A stretch of 36,653 nt of DNA from Fimbriiglobus sp. GTDB lineage: Bacteria > Planctomycetota > Planctomycetia > Gemmatales > Gemmataceae. Positions 31,456 through 36,653 of the stretch are shown one piece after another; the first letter of the stretch is position 1; each line of letters opens with the position of its first letter. Made by a program: the position numbers and the translations under genes. The stretch is from NCBI GenBank assembly GCA_022841795.1, contig JALHQU010000043.1, forward strand, positions 1-36,653. Direction: 5' to 3'. The notes under the pieces were generated by a model. That model searched no databases. It worked only from the letters and a program-made list of their open reading frames with translations, and was not told the origin of the DNA.

Positions 31456-32538
31456 ATGCCCGGGCGGGTGGTGCTGGCGATGAGCGGCGGGGTGGACAGT
31501 TCGGCCTCGGCCGTGCTGCTGCGGAAGCAGGGGTACGAGGTGATCGGCCTGTTCATGCGGACCGGCACGCACACCGACGAGATCGACCACCGGCCGGACA
31601 ACAAGAAGGGGTGCTGCTCGGCCGTCGACGCGAACGACGCCCGCCGGGTGGCCGACAAGCTGGACCTGCCGTTCTACGCGCTCAACTTCGAGCGGGAGTT
31701 CGACAAGATCATCGACTACTTCGCCGACGAGTACCTGAAGGGCCGCACCCCGAACCCGTGCGTGGTGTGCAACAACTGGCTGAAGTTCGGGCAGTTGTGG
31801 GCGTTCGGGAAGCAGCTCGGGTGCGATTTCATCGCCACCGGCCACTACGCCCAGGTGCTGAACGGACCCGACGGCCCGGAACTGCACAAGGGTGTTGACC
31901 CGGACAAGGATCAGAGCTACGTCTTGCACGGTATCAAACGGGAAGTGCTGCCGCACCTGCTGTTCCCGGTCGGCGGGTACACCAAGCCGCAGATCCGGGC
32001 GTTCGCCGCCGAAGCCGGGCTGACCAGCGTGGCGACCAAGCCGGACAGCGTCGAAATCTGCTTCGTGCCCAGCGGCAACCACACGGACGTGGTGCGGAAG
32101 CGGCGACCCGAAGCGGTCACGGCCGGGGTGATCCGCGAGAAGGACGGCACCGTGCTGGGCGAGCATGACGGCATCGACCGCTTCACCGTCGGCCAGCGGA
32201 AGGGGTTGGGGGTGGCGGCCGGGAAGAAGCGGTTCGTGCTGGAGGTGCTGCCGCAGACGAACGAGGTGATCGTCGGCGATGCTGAGGACCTGCTCTCGAC
32301 CGGCCTGGAGGCGTCGCGGGTGAACTGGCTGATCGACCCGCCGCCATCCCCCCTGCCCTGCACCGCCAAAATCCGCTACCGGCACGGCGGGTGTGACGCC
32401 ACCGTTTCGGCTACGCCGGACGGCGGGGCGACGGTGCGATTCGCCGAGCCGCAGTCGGCGGTCACGCCAGGGCAGGCGGTCACGTTGTACCACGGCACGC
32501 GGGTACTCGGCGGCGGGTGGATCGAGAGGAGTGCGTAA
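31456..32538 (+). CDS. mnmA: tRNA-specific 2-thiouridylase
   Basis: A 360-residue MnmA, which adds sulfur to U34 of tRNA-Lys, tRNA-Glu and tRNA-Gln. The PP-loop SGGVDSS (residues 10-16) activates the uridine with ATP. Both catalytic cysteines are present: Cys102 in NPCVVCN and Cys202 in EICFVPSG. Also present are FIATGHYAQ, KDQSYVLHGI, FTVGQRKGLGVA and the C-terminal beta-barrel. The length matches the family. Of several in-frame starts I chose the ATG at 31456 because CAGGGAG lies five bases before it and homologues begin at this point; an ATG 24 bases earlier would add only TRIQGVP. A hairpin follows the gene at 32561-32589. Confidence 0.96.
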   Translation: MPGRVVLAMSGGVDSSASAVLLRKQGYEVIGLFMRTGTHTDEIDHRPDNKKGCCSAVDANDARRVADKLDLPFYALNFEREFDKIIDYFADEYLKGRTPNPCVVCNNWLKFGQLWAFGKQLGCDFIATGHYAQVLNGPDGPELHKGVDPDKDQSYVLHGIKREVLPHLLFPVGGYTKPQIRAFAAEAGLTSVATKPDSVEICFVPSGNHTDVVRKRRPEAVTAGVIREKDGTVLGEHDGIDRFTVGQRKGLGVAAGKKRFVLEVLPQTNEVIVGDAEDLLSTGLEASRVNWLIDPPPSPLPCTAKIRYRHGGCDATVSATPDGGATVRFAEPQSAVTPGQAVTLYHGTRVLGGGWIERSA

Positions 32539-32909
32539 CCGGATGGGGGCGAATAGGTTGCGGTGTGCCTGAGTGTAGTAGGCACACCGGGTTCGCCTGA
32601 ATACCCAAACGCTCGCACCCGTCCAGAATTGACGCCTGTGGTCGGGTTGACTAAACTCGTTCGATATTCCCACCCCACCCGGACCGTTCTCGGTCTGCCT
32701 GTTGCTGCCGTTTATTCATCCCCGCCGCCCCCACCGGACTTCGGCTCAAACCCGACGACTCACCGGACCGGAACTATCGCCCCACGCCCGAGCGTCCAAC
32801 CCGGCACCACCCGGTTGCCCGATACGACCGTGCGAGCAACACTGTTTTGCCCCGGCGGGTTTTCTTTCCCACGCCCCGTGACCGCGACCCCCCGTAAAGG
32901 AGTCCGATC
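32539..32909. other. Non-coding gap between mnmA and the DUF1501 gene
   Basis: The 371 bases hold a 10-bp hairpin (32561-32570 with 32580-32589, loop GAGTGTAGT) that may end mnmA transcription, then a lower-GC stretch (about 32590-32720) with TTGACT at 32648, a possible -35 element lacking a clear -10. The rest is the leader of the DUF1501 gene. An open frame spans much of it but has no recognisable protein features. Confidence 0.5.
32561..32589. repeat. Hairpin downstream of mnmA
   Basis: Perfect 10-bp arms CGGTGTGCCT and AGGCACACCG with a 9-base loop, 22 bases after the mnmA stop. No T-run follows, so it may protect the 3' end or be a weak terminator. Confidence 0.5.
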
Positions 32910-34238
32910 GTGAACTTCCGCTCCACCTTCTGCCCCGGCTCGCCCCTCGACCGCCGGTCGTTCCTGCATGTGGGAGCGGTGGGAGCCCTCGGCCTCACCC
33001 TCGACCAGTTCTTCCGCCTGCAATCCGCCCAGGCCGCGGACCCGGCCAAGCCGGCGGACAAGAAAGGGCCGAAGGCGGAGGCGCTCATCCACATCTTCCT
33101 GCCCGGCGGCCAGGCGCACCAGGAGAGCTGGGACCCGAAGCCGAACGCCCCGATCGAGTACCGCGGGGAGATGGCCCAGGTGCAGACGAATGTGGACGGG
33201 GTGCTGCTGAACGAGTGCCTGAAACAAACGGCGAAGGTGACGGACAAGATCACCATCTGCCGGGCGATGACGCACGGCGAGGCGGCCCACGAGCGGGGCA
33301 CGCACAACATGTTCACCGGCTACCGCCCCAGCCCGGCCCTCACCTTCCCGAGCATGGGCAGCGTGGTGAGCCACGAACTCGGGGTGCGGAACAACCTGCC
33401 GCCGTATGTGGCCATCCCGAGCATGCCGACGAACTACGCCGGCAGCGGGTACCTGAGCAGCGCGTTCGCCCCGTTCAGCCTGGGGTCGGACCCGGCGAAC
33501 GGCGGGTTCAAGGTGCAAGACCTGACCCTGCCCGGCGGGGTGACCCCCGAGCGGTTCGCCTCCCGCCGGCAGATGATGGACGCGGTGAACGAGCACTTCG
33601 CCAAGAAGGAGAAGGCGGACAACCTGGACGCGATGGACACGTTCTACCAGCGGGCCTACGGGCTGATTTCGAGCGAGAAGGCCCGCGACGCGTTCGACAT
33701 CAACAAGGAGGACGCCAAGCTGCGGGACGCCTACGGGCGGAACGCCGCTGGTCAGCGGCTGCTGCTCGCCCGCCGGCTGGTGGAGGCCGGGGTGCGGTTC
33801 GTGACGCTCACCTACGGCGGGTGGGACCTGCACAACGGCATCGTCGGCGGCACCAAGAGCCAACTGCCACAGCTCGACCAGGCGTTCGCCGCCCTGATTA
33901 ATGACCTGAACAGCCGCGGGATGCTGGACAAGACGATGGTGATGATCTCCAGCGAGTTCGGCCGCACCCCGAAGATCAACGGCACCGCCGGCCGCGACCA
34001 CTGGCCGAAGGTGTTCAGCGTGGTGCTGGCCGGCGGGGGCATCAAGAAGGGGTCCGTGTACGGCAAGAGCGACGCCACCGCCAGCGAGCCGGACGAGGAC
34101 GGGCTGACCGTCGAAGACCTGGGGCAGACGGTGTACCACTGCCTGGGCATCGACGCCACCAAGAAGCTGATGTCGCCGGGCGACCGGCCGATCGACATCA
34201 TCCGCGAGGGGCACCTGCGGAAAGAGTTGCTGGCGTGA
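32910..34238 (+). CDS. DUF1501 domain-containing secreted protein
   Basis: A 442-residue protein with a Tat-like N-terminus, DRRSFLHVGAVGALGLTLDQ, where the twin Arg is at 15-16. The DUF1501 domain covers the rest: IHIFLPGGQAHQESWDPKP, ICRAMTHGEAAHERGTHNMF, VTLTYGGWDLHNG and MVMISSEFGRTPKING followed by GRDHWPK. DUF1501 belongs to the alkaline-phosphatase-like fold and is hugely expanded in planctomycetes, usually beside DUF1549/DUF1553 cytochrome-like genes. Here the neighbour is a PPC-domain gene instead. Proposed roles include sulfatase-like or surface functions; none is established. The start is a GTG at 32910 with AAAGGAG seven bases upstream. Confidence 0.9.
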   Translation: MNFRSTFCPGSPLDRRSFLHVGAVGALGLTLDQFFRLQSAQAADPAKPADKKGPKAEALIHIFLPGGQAHQESWDPKPNAPIEYRGEMAQVQTNVDGVLLNECLKQTAKVTDKITICRAMTHGEAAHERGTHNMFTGYRPSPALTFPSMGSVVSHELGVRNNLPPYVAIPSMPTNYAGSGYLSSAFAPFSLGSDPANGGFKVQDLTLPGGVTPERFASRRQMMDAVNEHFAKKEKADNLDAMDTFYQRAYGLISSEKARDAFDINKEDAKLRDAYGRNAAGQRLLLARRLVEAGVRFVTLTYGGWDLHNGIVGGTKSQLPQLDQAFAALINDLNSRGMLDKTMVMISSEFGRTPKINGTAGRDHWPKVFSVVLAGGGIKKGSVYGKSDATASEPDEDGLTVEDLGQTVYHCLGIDATKKLMSPGDRPIDIIREGHLRKELLA

Positions 34239-34252
34239 GACGGGGAATGGAT

Positions 34253-34371
34253 GAACCACAGAGGCACAGGGACACAGAGAAGACAAAACCAAGTGAGAGT
34301 TCACCGATGACTGCCCCCCGGTTTTCAGGCCTCGCTCTGTTCTTCTCTGTGTCTCTGTGCCTCTGTGGTTC
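34253..34371. repeat. CACAGAGGCACAG inverted repeat, partly coding
   Basis: Inverted repeat with 31-base arms (34253-34283 and 34341-34371), one mismatch and a 57-base spacer. The arm starts GAACCACAGAGGCACAG, an element I recognise as a dispersed repeat in planctomycetes and other bacteria, known from spurious peptides such as NHRGTETQR. Its spacer contains the start codon of the next gene, and the right arm lies within that gene. Confidence 0.88.
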
Positions 34372-36653
34372 AAATTCTGAACTGCGAGCCGCCTCCCCGG
34401 TCCTCGGCGGCATCAGCCCGCCGGGGGCGCAACGCGGCACCGAGGCGGTCGTCACGTTCAGCGGCGCCCGCCTGACCGACGCCCAGGAGGTGTTCGTCTA
34501 CTACCCCGGCATCGCGGTGAAGAAGCTGGAGGTGATCGACGACGCCCGGCTGAAAGTCACCCTCGCCATCGCCCCGGACTGCCGGCTGGGCGAACACCTG
34601 TTCCGCGTCCGCACCGCCTCCGGCATCTCCGACGCCCGCACGTTCTGGGTCGGCGCCCTGCCGGTGACGGACGAGAAGGAGCCGAACAGCGAGTTCGCCA
34701 CCCCGCAGCCGATCCCGCTGAACAGCACCGTCCACGGCAGCATCGGCGGGGAAGACGTGGATTACTTCGTGGTGGACATGAAGAAGGGGCAGCGGCTGAG
34801 CGTGGAGGTGGAGGCGATGCGGCTGGGGGTCGGGTTCTGGGACCCGTTCGTCGCCATCCTGAACGACAAGCGGTTCGAACTGGCGACCAGCGACGACTCC
34901 CCGCTGGGCGGGCAGGACGGGCGGTGTTCGGTGGTGGTGCCGGCGGACGGCAAGTACCTGGTGCTGGTCCGCGAGGCGAGTAACGGCGGGGGCAGCAGCT
35001 ACCGCCTGCACGTCGGCACGTTCCCGGTGCCGACGGCGGTGGTGCCGGCCGGCGGGAAGCCGGGCGAGGAGGTCGAGTTCACCTTCCTGGGTGATCCGGC
35101 CGGCCCGCTCAAGCAGAAGATCAAGCTGCCGGCGACGGCCGACGAGAACTTCCGCCTGCACTGCCAGACGCCGGACGGCATCGCCCCGACCGGGTTCAAG
35201 TGCCGGGTGCTGGACATCCCCGGCGTGGTCGAGACCGGGGCGAACGTTTCCCCGCAAGCGGCCGTCGCCGGGGCCGCGCCGGGGGCGTTCCACGGGGTCA
35301 TCAGCAAGGCCGGGGAGACGAAGTACTTCAAGTTCGCGGCCAAGAAGGGGCAGGTGTTCGACATCCACTGCTACGCCCGGCGGCTCGGCTCGTCGCTCGA
35401 CCCGGTGATTCACATCGGCGACGACAACAAGGGTCAGCTCGGGACGTACCGCGGCGGGAACGACGACAACGGGGCCAACCCGGACAGCTACCTGCGGTTC
35501 GCCATCCCGGAGGACCGGGAGTATGTGCTGTACGTCCACGACCACCTGCGGAAGGGCGGGCCGGACTACTTCTTCCGCCTGGAACTGACAGCGGTGGAGG
35601 CGAGGACGACGACGAACATCCCGAAGGTGGACGGGAACAACGTCGCCAACCAGGACCGGCAGAACGTGACCGTGCCGAAGGGCGGGCGGTACGCCACGAT
35701 GGTGAACGTACAGCGGGCGGACTGGGGCGGGGTGGCGACCCTGGCGTTCCCCGGCCTGCCGACCGGCCTGACCGCGGCGGTCGATCCGGTGGACCCCGGG
35801 CTGGGGGCGGTGCCGGTGGTGTTCGAGGCGAAACCCGACGCGGCGAACGGCGGGGCGCTGCTGCCGTTCGTGGTGGCCCCGGCCGACCCGAAGGTGGCGG
35901 CGAAGGGCACCACCAGCCTGGACGTGAACTACTGCATCGCCCTGAACAACACCCCGTTCCACCGGCACTACGCCGACCGCATCGCCGTCGCGGTGACGGA
36001 CACCGCCCCGTACTCGATAGAGGTGGTCGAGCCGAAGGCGGCGGTGCCGCAGAACGGGTCGATCAACCTGAAAGTCGTGGCCAAGCGGGCGGCCGGGTTC
36101 ACCGGGCCGATCACCGTGTACCCGCTGTTCACCCCGCCGGGCATGGGCATCGCCGGCAGCGCGGTCATCCAGCCGAACCAGACCGAGTGCCTGCTGTACA
36201 CCAACGCCGCGCCGAACGCCGCCGCCCGCAAGTGGAAAACCGCCGTGATCGCCGTGGGCGACGCCGGCAAGGGGCCGGTGTGGACGAGCAGCCAGTTGTT
36301 CACCCTGGAGGTGCAGCCGCCGATGGTGACGTTCGCCCAGGAGCGGGCGGCGGTCGAACAGGGGCAGCCGACGCAGGTGTTCAACAAGATCACCGTGGCC
36401 GCCGCGTTCCAGGGCGAGGCGGTGGTGAAGCTGATCGGTCTGCCGACGAAAGTGACGGCCCCGGACCAGAAGATCACGAAGGACAGCAAGGAGCTTGCCA
36501 TCCCGGTGACGACCGACAAGACCAGCCCGGCCGGTAAGCACGGGGTGTACTCGCAGGTGATCGTCGTCCACAACGGAGAGACGCTGGTTCACAACGTCGG
36601 CGGGGGGGAACTGCGGATCGACGTGCCGCTGCCGCCGAAGGCCGCCCCCGCCG
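34307..36653 (+). CDS. PPC-domain secreted protein, cut by the window end
   Basis: An open frame of 782 codons runs off the end of the window. Residues 1-29 form a signal peptide (MTAPRFSG, core LALFFSVSLCLCG, likely cleavage near ELRAA). An IPT/TIG-like domain follows (about 33-115), then a PPC domain (about 122-233; EKEPNSEFATPQPIPLNSTV, DVDYFVVDMKKGQRL). A second PPC domain lies at about 327-422 (ETKYFKFAAKKGQVFDIHCY), and further beta-sandwich domains reach the end. PPC domains aid secretion or bind surfaces; planctomycetes commonly pair such proteins with DUF1501 genes. The gap to the DUF1501 stop is 68 bases. The ATG at 34307 has GAGAG upstream. Residues 12-22, in the signal core, are encoded by the right arm of the inverted repeat. 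Confidence 0.82.
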   Translation, partial: MTAPRFSGLALFFSVSLCLCGSNSELRAASPVLGGISPPGAQRGTEAVVTFSGARLTDAQEVFVYYPGIAVKKLEVIDDARLKVTLAIAPDCRLGEHLFRVRTASGISDARTFWVGALPVTDEKEPNSEFATPQPIPLNSTVHGSIGGEDVDYFVVDMKKGQRLSVEVEAMRLGVGFWDPFVAILNDKRFELATSDDSPLGGQDGRCSVVVPADGKYLVLVREASNGGGSSYRLHVGTFPVPTAVVPAGGKPGEEVEFTFLGDPAGPLKQKIKLPATADENFRLHCQTPDGIAPTGFKCRVLDIPGVVETGANVSPQAAVAGAAPGAFHGVISKAGETKYFKFAAKKGQVFDIHCYARRLGSSLDPVIHIGDDNKGQLGTYRGGNDDNGANPDSYLRFAIPEDREYVLYVHDHLRKGGPDYFFRLELTAVEARTTTNIPKVDGNNVANQDRQNVTVPKGGRYATMVNVQRADWGGVATLAFPGLPTGLTAAVDPVDPGLGAVPVVFEAKPDAANGGALLPFVVAPADPKVAAKGTTSLDVNYCIALNNTPFHRHYADRIAVAVTDTAPYSIEVVEPKAAVPQNGSINLKVVAKRAAGFTGPITVYPLFTPPGMGIAGSAVIQPNQTECLLYTNAAPNAAARKWKTAVIAVGDAGKGPVWTSSQLFTLEVQPPMVTFAQERAAVEQGQPTQVFNKITVAAAFQGEAVVKLIGLPTKVTAPDQKITKDSKELAIPVTTDKTSPAGKHGVYSQVIVVHNGETLVHNVGGGELRIDVPLPPKAAPA

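Noticed and set aside
32563-32913. Possible 116-codon gene between mnmA and DUF1501
   Set aside because: No ribosome site, no recognisable motif, Pro/Thr-rich composition, and it starts inside a hairpin.
2120-34371. CRISPR array from the repeated palindromes
   Set aside because: The repeats are dispersed, not tandem with regular spacers, belong to several families, and no cas gene is present.

Overview
The window is GC-rich (roughly 70% by eye) chromosomal DNA, most likely from a planctomycete of the Gemmataceae type. This is an inference from gene content: DUF1501, PPC, DUF4058, DUF11 and CotH-type secreted proteins, an exosortase/PEP-CTERM style polysaccharide locus, and many intergenic palindromic repeats. 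I see no transposase, integrase, phage structural gene, CRISPR array or rRNA. There are 28 protein genes (the last cut by the window end) and one tRNA-Arg.

Layout. 1-4.2 kb, minus strand: a secreted CotH-family protein, tRNA-Arg(UCG) and a secreted DUF11-repeat protein. 4.2-9.3 kb: a small five-helix membrane protein, a DUF4058 protein, a secreted FAD oxidoreductase with a C-terminal golvesin-like domain, a Cys-rich DUF6980-like protein and a solitary RepA-like AAA ATPase. 9.4-19.8 kb is the main functional unit. On the minus strand lie two small secreted Pro/Gln-rich proteins and an outer-membrane polysaccharide export lipoprotein (Wza type). Divergently on the plus strand lie a Wzc-type tyrosine autokinase, an EpsI-family protein, a priming sugar transferase, two glycosyltransferases and a FemAB-like protein. 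The last four genes are joined by 4-base stop/start overlaps, and the operon ends in a good intrinsic terminator. 19.9-24 kb: a sigma-54 activator with a degenerate receiver domain, a GNAT acetyltransferase and glmS, which makes the glucosamine-6-phosphate used for amino-sugar polymers. 24.3-25.2 kb: a PEP-CTERM protein, a plausible client of the exosortase system, although no exosortase gene is present here. 25.2-32.5 kb: a DUF62 SAM hydrolase, elongation factor P, a secreted esterase, an alkaline-phosphatase-superfamily enzyme, a small secreted protein and mnmA. 32.9 kb to the end: a DUF1501 protein followed by a PPC-domain secreted protein.

The most striking feature outside the genes is the density of palindromes. 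More than a dozen hairpin-forming elements sit between genes; several have perfect arms of 24-34 bases, and some belong to families present twice in the window. One of them (34253-34371) has been taken into a gene: its right arm encodes much of the hydrophobic core of the signal peptide of the PPC-domain protein. Others supply or bury ribosome binding sites. I consider these repeats, and the polysaccharide locus that has EpsI but no exosortase, the best leads in the window.
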